Below are positions 53,055 through 62,959 of a DNA stretch of 64,000 bases, one piece after another. Every line of letters starts with the position of its first letter. Position 1 is the stretch's first letter. The position numbers and the translations under genes are program-made. Under the pieces are notes generated by a model. The model made no database searches. It saw only the letters and a program-made list of their open reading frames with translations, and had not been told where the DNA came from. This DNA comes from Phycisphaeraceae bacterium (GTDB lineage: Bacteria; Planctomycetota; Phycisphaerae; Phycisphaerales; UBA1924): the NCBI GenBank assembly GCA_019636655.1, contig JAHBXB010000001.1, positions 992,001 to 1,056,000 on the forward strand. The letters are read 5' to 3'.

Positions 53055-53864
53055 ATGATGCGACCACGAACTGCTCTCGCCCTGCCGCTCCTTGTCGCCC
53101 TGCTCGGCGCCCTCCCCGGGTGCGGCGGCGACAAGAGACCGGCCTCGCAGGGGCAGGCCGCTGTCACCTCCGGCGACTACATCAGCCAGTACCGGGCCGG
53201 CAACTACGCAGCGGCCCGGGCGAGCGCCGAGATGGCCGCTGCCTCAAGTACCGGCAAGGAGCGGGAGACCGCCCTGCTCGTGCAGGGCATGTCCGCCCAT
53301 GCGATGGGCCGCATGGACGAGGCCGAGCGGATCCTCAAGCCCCTGACAACCAATGCCGACCGAGAGATCGCCGGGCGCGCCCAGGCGACGCTCGGCCTGA
53401 TCGCCAAGAGCCGCGGCCAGCACACCAAGGCCGGGGAACTCCTTGCCGACGCCAGCGGCGATCTCTCGGGCGACTTCGCGGCCCAGGCCGCCCTCCGAGC
53501 GGGTGATTCGCTCGCGGCCGCGGGGCAGAACACGGCGGCAAAGACCCAGTACCAATCCGGCCTCGCGGAGGCCCAGAGCACGGTACTCAAGAAGGCGATC
53601 CAGTCTCGGCTGGAGACCGGGGCGTTCACGGTCCAACTCGGCGTCTTTGTCGATCGCCGCAACGCCGACCGCGCCGCGGCAGCCGTCGCCGGGCGCACCT
53701 CGACAGCAGGCCTGGGTCGTGCCACCGTGTGGAAGCGAGCCGGCTCCAACGGCAAGACCGAGTACGTCGTTTCGGCCGGTCGGTACGACGTCCGGTTCCA
53801 GGCCTCCGCCGCGCAGCAGCGGCTCGGCCAGGGAATTGTTGCCACCCTCGCCGACGCAAACTAG
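53055..53864 (+). CDS. SPOR-domain lipoprotein with TPR-like middle
   Basis: 269 residues; start ATG at 53055 or 53058, AAGGA upstream. A signal peptide ends in the lipobox LPGC (~residue 23). The middle (~45-170) is helical with TPR-like units (QYRAGNYAAARASAEMAAA; GRMDEAERILKPL). The last 75 residues form a SPOR domain (FTVQLGVFVDRRNADRAAAAV), which binds septal denuded peptidoglycan. A role in cell division or wall turnover is likely, notable in a phylum that often lacks FtsZ. Confidence 0.8.
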   Translation: MMRPRTALALPLLVALLGALPGCGGDKRPASQGQAAVTSGDYISQYRAGNYAAARASAEMAAASSTGKERETALLVQGMSAHAMGRMDEAERILKPLTTNADREIAGRAQATLGLIAKSRGQHTKAGELLADASGDLSGDFAAQAALRAGDSLAAAGQNTAAKTQYQSGLAEAQSTVLKKAIQSRLETGAFTVQLGVFVDRRNADRAAAAVAGRTSTAGLGRATVWKRAGSNGKTEYVVSAGRYDVRFQASAAQQRLGQGIVATLADAN

Positions 53865-53966
53865 GATTATGTTCGGATTGGCCGAGCCCGCGGAACCCCC
53901 GAGCGGTCCGACGCGTCTAATTGCTGATGGGCGATGCGACTCGCGGGACGCCAGGAGCGGTTCAAC

Positions 53967-55025
53967 ATGATCTCAGGCACAACGCGGTCTTGGTCCAGGG
54001 CCCGGTGGATAGCCGCGCTGGTGGGGTCCGCGCTGACGGCCGCATCAACTGCGTGCCCGCCGACCGAGGCGGACGCCTCGAGTGCGCAGCCCGAGAGCCC
54101 AGCGGCCCAGAGTCAGCCTCCCGCCCCGACTCCAACACCGGCGCCGGTCGCTGCGATCCCGCTGCCCGAGGGAGTTGATGCCGCGGCCAACCCCATCAAG
54201 CAACGGCTGCAAGCCGAGCTCGCGCTAAACAAGATCCGCGCAAAGTACTTCAACCACATCCGCAACCAAGAGATCCGCCAGATCGGGCTGATGAAGCTCC
54301 GTCCCTTCATCGCCGATCCGGCGTGGTACCCGACGATCATGAAGGTCTTCGCCAAGCAGGATCGCGAGGCCCGCGAGGGCGTCGTCAACCTGCTCATCGA
54401 GCAGGCCACCGAGGAGGCGGATGCGACGATCGCGTTCGGCGCCATCACCGATGACGACCCATGGTTCCGCGAGATGGCGAGGCAGAAGCTGGCCGAACGG
54501 GCCGCCGCGACGGGTGAAGTCCCGATGATGGTCCAGTGGATCGTCGCCGGTGGGCTCAAGAGCGGGCGCACCAATGAAATCGTCGGCGCCGCCCAACTCG
54601 CCGAGATCCTGCGGCTGTACGAGGCGATCCCGATGATCGCCGCGGCACAGGTAACGGGCGCCGCGGTCGGCTCGGGGGGCGCGCCTCCGGCGATCGCCGA
54701 CATCATCATCGGCACCCAGCAGGCATTCGTCGCCGACCTTACGCCGGTTGTCGGCGACAGCGCGGTCGGGTTCGACCCGACGATCGGGGTTGTCACCGAC
54801 GGCACGGTGCTGCGGATCCTCGGCGCCAGCGTCGTGACCTACCGCACCGAGGTGCATGGGGCGCTCGTCCGGCTTGCCGACTCGGGCTGGGACGGGCGGT
54901 CAACGGAGAAACTGGGATTCGACGCCGCGCGGTGGCGCGAGTGGTACCACGCCGAGTTCGTCCCGTACCGCGAGCGTCTGGCGGCTCAGACGAGCAAGGC
55001 CGACTCCGCGACCCCCAAGCCCTGA
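53967..55025 (+). CDS. Putative lipoprotein with helical repeats, unknown
   Basis: 352 residues from MISGTTRS at 53967 with AGGAG upstream. A hydrophobic N-terminus ends in STAC, which looks like a loose lipobox. A Pro/Ala/Gln spacer of about 30 residues follows. The remaining part is alpha-helical in ~35-residue units (QIGLMKLRPFIADPAWYPTIM; REGVVNLLIEQATEEADATI), which resembles HEAT repeats. No catalytic motif was recognised. It lies 102 bp after the SPOR lipoprotein on the same strand, and its stop is 6 bp from convergent acpS. Confidence 0.65.
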   Translation: MISGTTRSWSRARWIAALVGSALTAASTACPPTEADASSAQPESPAAQSQPPAPTPTPAPVAAIPLPEGVDAAANPIKQRLQAELALNKIRAKYFNHIRNQEIRQIGLMKLRPFIADPAWYPTIMKVFAKQDREAREGVVNLLIEQATEEADATIAFGAITDDDPWFREMARQKLAERAAATGEVPMMVQWIVAGGLKSGRTNEIVGAAQLAEILRLYEAIPMIAAAQVTGAAVGSGGAPPAIADIIIGTQQAFVADLTPVVGDSAVGFDPTIGVVTDGTVLRILGASVVTYRTEVHGALVRLADSGWDGRSTEKLGFDAARWREWYHAEFVPYRERLAAQTSKADSATPKP

Positions 55026-55031
55026 TCCGGT

Positions 55032-55415
55032 TTAGCCCGTCTCGGCGATCACCGACGCGATCGCGGTCGTGTCCGTGTGCGAGAGCGACACGTGCCACGC
55101 GCCGACCCCCGCACGCGCGGCGGCCGCACCCGCGGCCCCGGAGAGCCTGATGCCCGGCACCCCCGCGGCGTCGCGCGTCACTTCGATCTCGGTCCACGCG
55201 ATGCCCGCGGTCCAGCCGGTGCCGAGCGCTTTCATGACGGCTTCCTTCGCGGCGAACCTCGCCGCGAGGTGCTCATCGCGACGTCGCGAGGCACCGGCGT
55301 AGTCCCGCTCAGCGACGGTGAAGCACCGCTCGAGGAAGGCCTCGCCGTTTTCGGCCATGAGGCGCGAGATCCGCGAGACCTCGACCACATCGATGCCGTG
55401 TCCGATGATCGCCAT
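55032..55415 (-). CDS. acpS: Holo-[acyl-carrier-protein] synthase
   Basis: 127 residues. IIGHGIDVVEVSRI carries the Mg-binding Asp; RFAAKEAVMKALG has the Glu-Ala-x-x-Lys motif; WHVSLSHTDTTAIA closes the fold. It transfers the 4'-phosphopantetheine arm of CoA onto apo-ACP. It is the last gene of the protein-folding cluster on this strand, 14 bp after the FmdB-like gene. Confidence 0.93.
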   Translation of the reverse strand: MAIIGHGIDVVEVSRISRLMAENGEAFLERCFTVAERDYAGASRRRDEHLAARFAAKEAVMKALGTGWTAGIAWTEIEVTRDAAGVPGIRLSGAAGAAAARAGVGAWHVSLSHTDTTAIASVIAETG

Positions 55416-55429
55416 GGGCCTCCCGAGGC

Positions 55430-55795
55430 TCAGTCCTTTGCCGACTTCTTCTTCTCGGTGCTCTTGCGCGTCTCGGTGGCCGGCGCCGGCTTCGGGTCGG
55501 TCTTCGGCGCGGGCGCCGTAGCGGAGTCGGCGGTCTTTGCCGGTGAGGACTCGGTCGCCGGAGCGGTGCTGGTCGACTTGGAGTCCGACTCGGCGGCCTT
55601 CTTGTACGCGTCAGACCGGTAGTCGGTCTGGTAGAACCCGGATCCCTTGAACAGCACCGCGGCGCCGGTTCCGATCAGACGCTCCAGGGCGTTCTTGCCG
55701 CACTTGGGGCACTTTCGCTTCGGGGCGTCCCGCATCGACTGGAACACCTCCGATCGGTCCCCGCATGCGTTGCATTTGTAGTCGTACGTCGGCAT
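55430..55795 (-). CDS. FmdB-family zinc-ribbon protein with acidic/Lys-rich tail
   Basis: 121 residues. MPTYDYKCNACGDRSEVFQ and RKCPKCGKN give the two CxxC knuckles of the FmdB regulatory zinc ribbon, followed by VLFKGSGFYQTDYR, the usual family end. The final ~50 residues are a low-complexity tail of Ser, Thr, Ala, Pro and Lys. Its exact job is unknown; it is often near grpE and acpS in these bacteria. AAGGGG is six or seven bases upstream of the ATG. Confidence 0.88.
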   Translation of the reverse strand: MPTYDYKCNACGDRSEVFQSMRDAPKRKCPKCGKNALERLIGTGAAVLFKGSGFYQTDYRSDAYKKAAESDSKSTSTAPATESSPAKTADSATAPAPKTDPKPAPATETRKSTEKKKSAKD

Positions 55796-55800
55796 CGCAC

Positions 55801-56382
55801 TTACCCCTTCGCGGCGGCGACCATGACCTTCGCCGGACGGACAACCCGGTCGACGAGCGCGTAGCCGGCCTGGAGCGTCGAGAGGATCCGCCCCGGCTCG
55901 ACCGGGCCGCCGGGCTCGACGGGCTGCGTCGAGATCGCCTGGTGCCGGGAGGGGTCGAACTCGTCGTTCGGACCGGGATTGATCACGCGGACGCCGTGGG
56001 ACTCGAGGGCTTTGAGCAGTTCGTCACGGATGACCTGGACGCCGTGCATGACCTGCTCGACGCCGGGGTTGCCGGCGGACTGGACAAGGGCGAGATCGAA
56101 GTGGTCGAGCACGGGGATCACGCTGTGCAGCACTCCGATGGTCCCCTGTCGGCGGGCCTCCTGCTCGTTCTGGATCGCCCGGCGCTGGTAGTTCTGGAAA
56201 TCCGCGAGGGCGTGCTTCCACTTGTCCATCGCCTCGTCGCGCTGGCGGGCGGCTTCATCGCGCTCGGCGGAGAGCTGGTCGATCAGCGCCGCGGTCTCGT
56301 CGGGGTCCATGGACGGCTCCTCGCCCTTGGGGGTCTGCGGCTCGGCGTCGCGGGGCCGGTTGTCCTTGCTTGATCCAAACAT
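55801..56382 (-). CDS. grpE: GrpE, DnaK nucleotide-exchange factor
   Basis: 193 residues, ATG at 56382 with GGAGGG upstream. A long N-terminal coiled coil (AALIDQLSAERDEAARQRDE) leads into ADFQNYQRRAIQNEQEARRQG and the beta-wing domain (DEFDPSRHQAIST; GYALVDRVVRPAKVMV). It releases ADP from DnaK; dnaK itself is not in this window. Just downstream of dnaJ (21 bp). Confidence 0.93.
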   Translation of the reverse strand: MFGSSKDNRPRDAEPQTPKGEEPSMDPDETAALIDQLSAERDEAARQRDEAMDKWKHALADFQNYQRRAIQNEQEARRQGTIGVLHSVIPVLDHFDLALVQSAGNPGVEQVMHGVQVIRDELLKALESHGVRVINPGPNDEFDPSRHQAISTQPVEPGGPVEPGRILSTLQAGYALVDRVVRPAKVMVAAAKG

Positions 56383-56403
56383 GCTCGTGCCCTCCGTGAC
56401 TCG

Positions 56404-57567
56404 CTACGACCCCGCGAAGGTGTCCTTGATCTTCTTCCAGAATCCCTGGCTCTCGGGCAGCACGTCGTGGTTCTCCGTGGCGGCGAAATCCCGGAGGAGT
56501 TTCTCCTGTGCCGAGGTGAGCCTCTTGGGGATCTCGATCTTGGCGACCACGACCAGATCGCCGCGCCGGGCGCTCCGGAGATTGGGCACACCCTCGCCGG
56601 GGATGCGGAGCACGGCGCCGTGCTGCGAGGCCCGCGGGATCGTGAGGGTGGCCCGGCCGTCGAGCGTGGGCACCTCGACTTCGGCCCCGAGCGCCGCCTG
56701 GGTGAAGGAGATGGGCATCTCCATCACCAGGTGATCGCCGTCGCGCTGGAAGTACTCGTGCTCCTCGACGCGGATGACCACGTGCAGGTCGCCGCGGACT
56801 CCATCGCCCGAGGGCGAGACCTCGGGCGGCGGGGGCTCGCCCTCGCCGCGGACCCGGACGGCCTGGCCGTCGGAGATTCCTGCGGGGATGCGCACGCCGA
56901 GCTTGCGGTTCCGCGGCTGGCGGCCCTTGCCGCGGCAGGCTTCGCAGAACTCTCGTACGACGCTTCCGCGCCCGGCGCACGACGGGCAGGCGGTGACCAT
57001 CCGGAACATGCCGCCGAGGCCGCTCTGCTGGACACGCCCCTGGCCTCCGCACGTGGGGCAGGTCTGCGGCTTGGTGCCCTTCTTGGCGCCGGTGCCGGTG
57101 CACTTCTCGCAGATATCGAGGCGTGTGAACTCGACGTCCCGCTCGCACCCCTTGAGCACATCGACCAGGGTGATCGAGACCTCGGTCTCGAGGTCGTAGC
57201 CGCGGGCGATGCCGCCGCCCCGGCCGGGCCGGCCCCCGCCGATGCCGCCCGCATCGCCGCCGCCGAAGATGTCGTTGAACATCGAGAAGATGTCCTGGAC
57301 GTTCATCCTCGAGAAGTCGTGCGCGGCGGCGCCCTTGCCGCGGACGCCCTCGTGCCCGAAGCGGTCGTATCGCTCCCGCTTCGCAGCGTCCGAGAGCACC
57401 TCGTAGGCCTCAGCGGCCTCCTTGAACTTCACCTCGGCCTGCGGATCGTCCGGGTTGCGATCCGGGTGGTACTTCATCGCCAGGCGGCGGTAGGCGCGCT
57501 TGATCTCCTCGCCGTCGGATGTCCGTTCGACGCTGAGGATCTCGTAATAGTCACGTGTCGTTGGCAT
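56404..57567 (-). CDS. dnaJ: DnaJ co-chaperone (type I)
   Basis: 387 residues from MPTTRDYY at 57567. The J domain has HPD in [11 protein letters not shown] (~residue 32). A Gly/Phe region ([12 protein letters not shown]) follows, then four CxxCxGxG zinc repeats beginning CEKCTGTG and ending CEACRGKG, and two C-terminal beta domains. It delivers unfolded clients to DnaK and stimulates its ATPase. In the cluster it follows groEL1 by 94 bp. Confidence 0.95.
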   Translation of the reverse strand: MPTTRDYYEILSVERTSDGEEIKRAYRRLAMKYHPDRNPDDPQAEVKFKEAAEAYEVLSDAAKRERYDRFGHEGVRGKGAAAHDFSRMNVQDIFSMFNDIFGGGDAGGIGGGRPGRGGGIARGYDLETEVSITLVDVLKGCERDVEFTRLDICEKCTGTGAKKGTKPQTCPTCGGQGRVQQSGLGGMFRMVTACPSCAGRGSVVREFCEACRGKGRQPRNRKLGVRIPAGISDGQAVRVRGEGEPPPPEVSPSGDGVRGDLHVVIRVEEHEYFQRDGDHLVMEMPISFTQAALGAEVEVPTLDGRATLTIPRASQHGAVLRIPGEGVPNLRSARRGDLVVVAKIEIPKRLTSAQEKLLRDFAATENHDVLPESQGFWKKIKDTFAGS

Positions 57568-57661
57568 TGCTTGCCGTCTCGTACGAATCGAGCCCGCGGC
57601 CTCTCGGTCGCGGGCTCGGGGGATTCGGGTACTCACCCGGAGGTCGGGGCCACCCCGAGTG

Positions 57662-59275
57662 TCAGCTCACCGCGCCCGCGGCGGGTTCGGTCTCTTCCTT
57701 GAGTTCCGTGATCAGGCAGTCGGTCGTGAGCATGAGCCCAGCGACGCTCGCCGCGTTGATCAGCGCCGTCTTGGGGACGAGGGCCGGATCGATGATGCCG
57801 GCCTTGACCAGGTCCTCGTACTCCCCGGTGGCGGCGTTGAAGCCCCAGCCGCCGGACTTCTCCTTGACCTTCTCGACGACGAGGTCGCCGTCGTGCCCGC
57901 CGTTCGCGGCGATCTGCTTGAGGCAGGCCTCGGTGGCGTGCAGAACAATGTCGAAACCGATCTTCTCGTCGCCCTTGGCCTTCTTCTGGGCGGCGATGAT
58001 CGCGTCCTGGGTGCGGACCAGGGCCACGCCGCCGCCGGGGACGTACCCCTCCTTGGCCGCCGCGCGGGTGGCGTGCAGGGCGTCGTCGACGCGGTCCTTC
58101 TTTTCCTTCATGGCGACCTCGGTCGCGGCGCCGACGTTGATGATGGCAACGCCGCCCGTGAGCTTGGCGAGGCGCTCCATGAGCTTCTCGCGGTCGTAGT
58201 CGCTGGTGGACTTGTCGTGCTGGGCCTTGATCTGCTCGGCGCGGCCCTCGATCTCCCGCTTCTTTCCGGCACCCTCGATGATGGTCGTCTCGTCCTTGGT
58301 GACGACGATCTTCTTGGCCCTTCCGAGCTCGCCGATCTGGATCGACTCGAGGCTGCGGCCCAGGTCCTCAGCGAAGAACGTGCCGCCGGTGAGCACCGCG
58401 ATGTCCGCGAGCATCGCCTTGCGGCGGTCGCCGAACCCGGGGGCCTTGACGGCGCAGATCTTCAGCGTCCCACGGAGCCGGTTGACGACCAGCGCGGCGA
58501 GGGCCTCGTTCTCGACCTCCTCGGCGATGATCAGCAGCGGCTGACCACCCGCGGCGACCTTGTTCAGCAGCGGCAGCAGGTCCGTCAGGTTGGCGATCTT
58601 CTTTTCGTGGATGAGGATGATGCAGTCCTCGAGGACGCACTCGGCGGTCTTGGGGTCGGTCATGAAGTAGGGCGAGATGTAGCCCTTGTCGAAGGCCATG
58701 CCCTCGACGTACTCAAGGGTCGTCTCGGCGCTCTTGCCCTCCTCCACCTCGACGACGCCCTCGGCGCCGACCTTCGTGATCGCTTCGGCGATGATGCCGC
58801 CGATCGTGGCGTCGTGGTTGGCCGAGACGGTCGCGACCTTGCGGTAATCCTCGATGCCCTTGCACTTGACCGACATCTTGTCGATCGCCTCGGCCGCCGC
58901 GGTGGCGGCGGCGGTGATGCCCCGCTGCACCTGCACGGGGTTGGCGCCGGCGGTGACGTGCCGGATGCCCTCAAGGAAGATGGCCTCGGCGAGGACGGTG
59001 GCGGCGGTGGTGCCGTCGCCGGCCTTGTCGGCCGTCTTCTTGGCCACCTCGTTGACCATCTTGGCGCCCATCGACTCGAAGGGCTCGGGGAGCGTGATCT
59101 CCTTGGAGACGCTCACGCCGTCCTTGGTGATCGACGGTCCGCCGTACGACTTCTGGATGATCACGTTTCGGCCGGTGGGGCCCATCGTGACCTTGACGGC
59201 CCGCGCGAGCCGCTTGACGCCCTTCTTCATCTCGAGGAGGGCCGCGTCGGAGAACATGACTTGTTTTGTGGACAT
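57662..59275 (-). CDS. groEL: GroEL chaperonin 1 (groES-linked, no GGM tail)
   Basis: 537 residues from MSTKQVMF at 59275. ATP-binding motifs GPTGRNVI and [13 protein letters not shown], hinge glycines and the apical domain are all conserved. The C-terminus ends [13 protein letters not shown]: the flexible Gly-Gly-Met tail that fills the cavity floor in most GroELs is missing. It follows groES by 104 bp, so it is the standard partner. A second GroEL lies at 60915-62675. Confidence 0.95.
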   Translation of the reverse strand: MSTKQVMFSDAALLEMKKGVKRLARAVKVTMGPTGRNVIIQKSYGGPSITKDGVSVSKEITLPEPFESMGAKMVNEVAKKTADKAGDGTTAATVLAEAIFLEGIRHVTAGANPVQVQRGITAAATAAAEAIDKMSVKCKGIEDYRKVATVSANHDATIGGIIAEAITKVGAEGVVEVEEGKSAETTLEYVEGMAFDKGYISPYFMTDPKTAECVLEDCIILIHEKKIANLTDLLPLLNKVAAGGQPLLIIAEEVENEALAALVVNRLRGTLKICAVKAPGFGDRRKAMLADIAVLTGGTFFAEDLGRSLESIQIGELGRAKKIVVTKDETTIIEGAGKKREIEGRAEQIKAQHDKSTSDYDREKLMERLAKLTGGVAIINVGAATEVAMKEKKDRVDDALHATRAAAKEGYVPGGGVALVRTQDAIIAAQKKAKGDEKIGFDIVLHATEACLKQIAANGGHDGDLVVEKVKEKSGGWGFNAATGEYEDLVKAGIIDPALVPKTALINAASVAGLMLTTDCLITELKEETEPAAGAVS

Positions 59276-59379
59276 GGGGCGGGGGTCCTTGGTAGTTGAA
59301 GCGGTGGGAATGGTGCCGAGGTATCGCGTGTCGCGGGGGCTCCGAGGGGCCGGCATCGGCTGCCGGTCACCCCGTGGGC

Positions 59380-59670
59380 TCAGCCCTCGATCACGCCGAG
59401 GAGCTCGGACTCCCGGAGGATCAGGTGCTTCGCGCCCTTGATCTCGACCTCGGTGCCGGCGTACTTGCCGTACACCACGGTGCTGCCGATCTTGACCGAC
59501 ATCTCGGCGCGCTTGCCGTTGTCGAGCCGCTTGCCGGGGCCGACGGCGACGACCTCGCCGCGGACGGGCTTCTCCTTGGCGGACTCAGGCAGGAAAATGC
59601 CCGACGCGGTCTTGGATTCCGACTCGATGGGCTTGACCAGGACACGATCTTCAAGGGGCTTGACGGCCAT
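59380..59670 (-). CDS. groES: GroES co-chaperonin
   Basis: 96 residues from [10 protein letters not shown] at 59670, chosen for GGAG six bases upstream; an ATG four codons earlier is possible. [20 protein letters not shown] is the mobile loop region that contacts GroEL, and [14 protein letters not shown] the C-terminus. It caps the GroEL chamber. It lies 16 bp after dedA. Confidence 0.95.
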   Translation of the reverse strand: MAVKPLEDRVLVKPIESESKTASGIFLPESAKEKPVRGEVVAVGPGKRLDNGKRAEMSVKIGSTVVYGKYAGTEVEIKGAKHLILRESELLGVIEG

Positions 59671-59686
59671 GTGCATCTCCATCAGT

Positions 59687-60367
59687 TCACTGCGGGCCCG
59701 GGGACGCGGGATCCGCCGCGACCGCACGGGACCTTGACCTGTGCATCCAGTACTCGACTGCGATCGGGATCACCGACACCACGATGATGCCGACGATGAC
59801 CGCTTCGAAGTTCTTCCTCACAAACTCGATGTTGCCGAACCACCATCCCGCGCCCATGCACACGCCAACCCAGGCGAAGGCGCCGGTGACGTTGTACAGG
59901 GCGAACTGGCGGTAGTTCATCGTCCCCGCCCCCGCCACAAACGGCACGAACGTGCGCACGATCGGCACGAACCGGCCCAGGATGACCGCCTTGCCGCCGT
60001 ACCGCTCGAAGAACTCGTGGGCCCGATCCAGGTGCCGGCGATTGACCAGCCTCGCCAGTCCGGAGGTCGCCTCCCCCCGAAAGATCCGCGGCCCCAGCCA
60101 GCGGCCGATGTGGTAGTTCACCGCATCGCCGATGACCGCCGCGATGATCAGCAGCGTGGCGAGAAGCCAGATGTTCATCAGGCCGCGGGCCGCGAGAGCT
60201 CCGGCGGTGAACAGGAGTGAGTCCCCGGGCAGGAAGGGCAGCGCCACCAGCCCTGTCTCCGCGAACACAATCGAGAACAGCAGCGCATACACCCACGCGC
60301 CGTGCTCCAGGATGAACCCGTCGAGAAACCCCGGCAGGTCGCGGAAGATATCGAGGATGGACTGCAT
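59687..60367 (-). CDS. DedA-family membrane protein
   Basis: 226 residues with about five hydrophobic segments. ETGLVALPFLPGDSLLFTAGALA, GDAVNYHIGRWLG and FVPIVRTFVPFVAGAGTM are the DedA (SNARE-associated, PF09335) signatures, with the conserved acidic and Arg residues. Family members flip undecaprenyl phosphate or other lipids in the inner membrane. It directly precedes groES on the same transcript. Confidence 0.9.
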   Translation of the reverse strand: MQSILDIFRDLPGFLDGFILEHGAWVYALLFSIVFAETGLVALPFLPGDSLLFTAGALAARGLMNIWLLATLLIIAAVIGDAVNYHIGRWLGPRIFRGEATSGLARLVNRRHLDRAHEFFERYGGKAVILGRFVPIVRTFVPFVAGAGTMNYRQFALYNVTGAFAWVGVCMGAGWWFGNIEFVRKNFEAVIVGIIVVSVIPIAVEYWMHRSRSRAVAADPASPGPQ

Positions 60368-60408
60368 GCAGGATCATGTGCTCGAGGGTGTCGTGCTGAA
60401 CGGTGGTA

Positions 60409-60609
60409 CTAGGCGCGAGCCCGACAGCCGGGGGAATCCGTAGCGGGTTCGCCGCGGGACGCGGGGGCGCCTGCATCGTCGAACAGAGCGGAAGCGACCG
60501 CCACCCAGTCGACCCGACGCAACCGGTCCCGCCAGCCCGGATTGGTCAGCATCAGGCCCGCGAAGGCCACAGCGATGACCGCGATCAGGAATGTTCTGAG
60601 CACCCGCAT
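60409..60609 (-). CDS. Small single-span membrane protein, unknown
   Basis: 66 residues; ATG at 60609 with AAAGG upstream. The N-terminus is one membrane span (LRTFLIAVIAVAFAGLMLT), then a basic/aromatic stretch (WRDRLRRVDWVAVASALF) and a polar tail. It fits between the DedA and basic-protein genes with short gaps, which supports it as a real gene. No function is proposed. Confidence 0.5.
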   Translation of the reverse strand: MRVLRTFLIAVIAVAFAGLMLTNPGWRDRLRRVDWVAVASALFDDAGAPASRGEPATDSPGCRARA

Positions 60610-60654
60610 GGTGGGCCTTTCGAAACGGTGCGCCGGCGTTGCGCGCAGAAGACG

Positions 60655-60882
60655 TCAGACCTTCGGTCGGACCCCGGTGACCTTGCCGGCCGGAGACGAG
60701 ACCGGCCCCTTGCCGCCGCCCCGTTGCGACTTGACGGCGGCCTTGGGCGGAGGCGACCCGGTCGTCGGCTTGGCGAACGGGTTGCTCGAACTCGACAGCC
60801 CGGTGAGCGGCGACTTGGAGGCGCCGCCGCTGCCAAGGCTGCCCGCCCCACTCTTGCTTCTCAGGTCGTTGGCCTTTGCCAT
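60655..60882 (-). CDS. Small basic Ser/Gly/Pro-rich protein, unknown
   Basis: 75 residues; ATG at 60882 with AAGGAG upstream, a convincing ribosome site. Composition is almost only Ser, Gly, Lys, Pro, Ala and Val, with no hydrophobic core, so it is likely disordered; the charge is strongly positive. It is placed 32 bp after groEL2. It may bind nucleic acid or serve as a chaperone-linked factor, but neither is shown. Confidence 0.6.
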   Translation of the reverse strand: MAKANDLRSKSGAGSLGSGGASKSPLTGLSSSSNPFAKPTTGSPPPKAAVKSQRGGGKGPVSSPAGKVTGVRPKV

Positions 60883-60914
60883 GTCGGTGTACTCCTTCGG
60901 GACGCCGCGGGGCG

Positions 60915-62675
60915 TTAGAACCCCATGCCTCCCATACCACCCATTCCTCCCATTCCACCCATGCCTCCCATGCCTCCCATGCCACCTCCCATCCCGCCGC
61001 CGGGTCCGTGGTCGTGGTGGTGGTCGTCCTTCTTCTCGGGCTTGCTCGTGATGATGCAGTCCGCAGCGAGCAGCACGGTCGCAACGCTCGTCGCGTTCTG
61101 AAGAGCGCTCAGGTCCACCTTCGCGGGAGTCAACACGCCCTGCTTGAGCAGGTCGCCGTACTCGAGCGTCAGGGCGTTGAACCCGAACGAACCGGTGCCC
61201 TCCGCCACCTTGGAGACCACAACGGTGCCCTTCTCGCCCGCGTTGTCGGCGATGGTCTGGAGCGGGACGCTCAGCGTCTTGAGGACGACGTCGACACCGG
61301 CCGCGAAGTCGTACTTTGCGTGCCCGACGTCGTCGGCGGTCTTCTCATCGGACTGGCCGGGCTTGCCGTAGACCGCGCGGTACTCCTTGATCTCCGACAC
61401 GGCCTTGCGGGCACGGACGAATGAGACGCCGCCGCCGGGCACCACGCCGTCGGTCACCGCCGCGCGGGTCGCGTGCAGCGCGTCCTCGACGCGGGCCTTC
61501 TTTTCCTTGAGTTCCGCCTCGGACGCCGCGCCGACGTTGATCTGCGCCACGCCGCCGGAGAGCTTCGCGAGCCGCTCCTGGAGCTTCTCGCGGTCGTAGT
61601 CGCTGGTGGTCCGGTCGATCTCGGAGCGGATCTGGGCGATGCGGGCCTGGATCGCCTTTGTCTCGCCCGCGCCCTCGATGACCGTGGTGTTGTCCGCGTC
61701 CACCTCGACGCGCTTGGCCATGCCGAGCTGCTTGAGTTCGACGCTGTCGAGTTCGATGCCCAGGTCCTTCATGACCGGCTGGGCGCCGGTGAGCACCGCG
61801 ATGTCCTCCAGCATGGCCTTGCGACGGTCGCCGTAGCCCGGGGCCTTGACGGCGCACACCTGCAGCGTGCCGCGGAGCTTGTTGATCACGAGCGTGGAGA
61901 GGGCCTCGCCGGAGACATCCTCGGCGATGATGAGCAGGGGCTTCTTCGCCTGCATCACCTTCTCGAGGAGCGGGACCAGCTTGTTGACGCTCTCGATCTT
62001 GTCCTCGTGGATCAGGACAAGGCACTTGTCCAGCTCGACGGTCATGTCGTCGACGTTGGTGACAAAGTTCGGCGAGAGGAACCCGCGATCAAACTGCATT
62101 CCCTCCACCACCGTCACCTCGGTCTCGAGGCTCTTGCCCTCTTCGACCGTGATCACGCCGTCCTTGCCGACCTTCTCGAAGGCATCGGCCATGATCTGGC
62201 CGACCTCGGGGTCGTTGTTGGCGGAGATCGTCGCGACGCTGAGGATGTCATCCTTCCCCTTGACCGGCTTGGCCAGCGAGCGGATCTCGCCGCAGGCGAC
62301 CTCGACCGCCTTCTTCATGCCGCGGATCAGGGCGTTCGCATCCACGCCGGCGGCGATGTGCTTGAGACCCTCGCGGAACAGCGCCTCGGCCAGCACCGTC
62401 GCCGTGGTCGTGCCGTCGCCGGCCTCGTCGGAGGTCTTGCTCGCCGCCTCCTTGACCAGGCGGGCGCCCATGTCCTGGGCCTTGTCCTTCAGTTCGATCT
62501 CCTCGGCGACGCTCACCCCGTCCTTGGTAACCGTTGGGCCGCCCCAGGACTTGTCCAGTACGGCATTCCGGCCCCGGGGGCCGAGGGTGCTCTTGACCGC
62601 GCGGGCGAGTTTCTCGACTCCGGCGAGGAGGGCCTGACGGGCATCAACATCGAACGTGAGGGCTTTGGCGGGCAT
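60915..62675 (-). CDS. GroEL chaperonin 2 with His-rich and GGM C-terminal tail
   Basis: 586 residues from MPAKALTF at 62675 with GGAG upstream. All chaperonin motifs are present ([22 protein letters not shown]). Compared with GroEL1 it has an insert near residue 470 ([14 protein letters not shown]) and a long tail: [10 protein letters not shown], then repeated MGG units to the end. His-rich GroEL tails have been noted as metal-binding in other bacteria. It has no groES beside it but leads the cluster that contains groES 3 kb downstream. Confidence 0.95.
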   Translation of the reverse strand: MPAKALTFDVDARQALLAGVEKLARAVKSTLGPRGRNAVLDKSWGGPTVTKDGVSVAEEIELKDKAQDMGARLVKEAASKTSDEAGDGTTTATVLAEALFREGLKHIAAGVDANALIRGMKKAVEVACGEIRSLAKPVKGKDDILSVATISANNDPEVGQIMADAFEKVGKDGVITVEEGKSLETEVTVVEGMQFDRGFLSPNFVTNVDDMTVELDKCLVLIHEDKIESVNKLVPLLEKVMQAKKPLLIIAEDVSGEALSTLVINKLRGTLQVCAVKAPGYGDRRKAMLEDIAVLTGAQPVMKDLGIELDSVELKQLGMAKRVEVDADNTTVIEGAGETKAIQARIAQIRSEIDRTTSDYDREKLQERLAKLSGGVAQINVGAASEAELKEKKARVEDALHATRAAVTDGVVPGGGVSFVRARKAVSEIKEYRAVYGKPGQSDEKTADDVGHAKYDFAAGVDVVLKTLSVPLQTIADNAGEKGTVVVSKVAEGTGSFGFNALTLEYGDLLKQGVLTPAKVDLSALQNATSVATVLLAADCIITSKPEKKDDHHHDHGPGGGMGGGMGGMGGMGGMGGMGGMGGMGF

Positions 62676-62959
62676 CGAAGTCGCTCCGATGAGGTTGGAA
62701 CTGGCCGGCTTCCGCTGGAAACCGGCCGGGCAATCACGATTGGGGTCAGCATGAACCCTGACCGAGCCACCCCATAGGCAACGCCGGTGCCAGAGGGCGA
62801 ACGGCCTGAGGGCTCGCCCGTACCGCACCACGCACGGCCCCGGACCTGTCAGGGCGCCCCGGACCCCCCGACGAACTGCCGGAATGGCAGCCGCCGCCTC
62901 GTCTCCCCCACCAACCCGCCGCTTCATGACACCCTCGCGAAGTGCTACCATGGGCTCCC

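Noticed and set aside
59276-62760. Possible CIRCE heat-shock operator before groES, groEL1 or groEL2
   Set aside because: No TTAGCACTC-N9-GAGTGCTAA or close variant was found upstream of any of the three genes.
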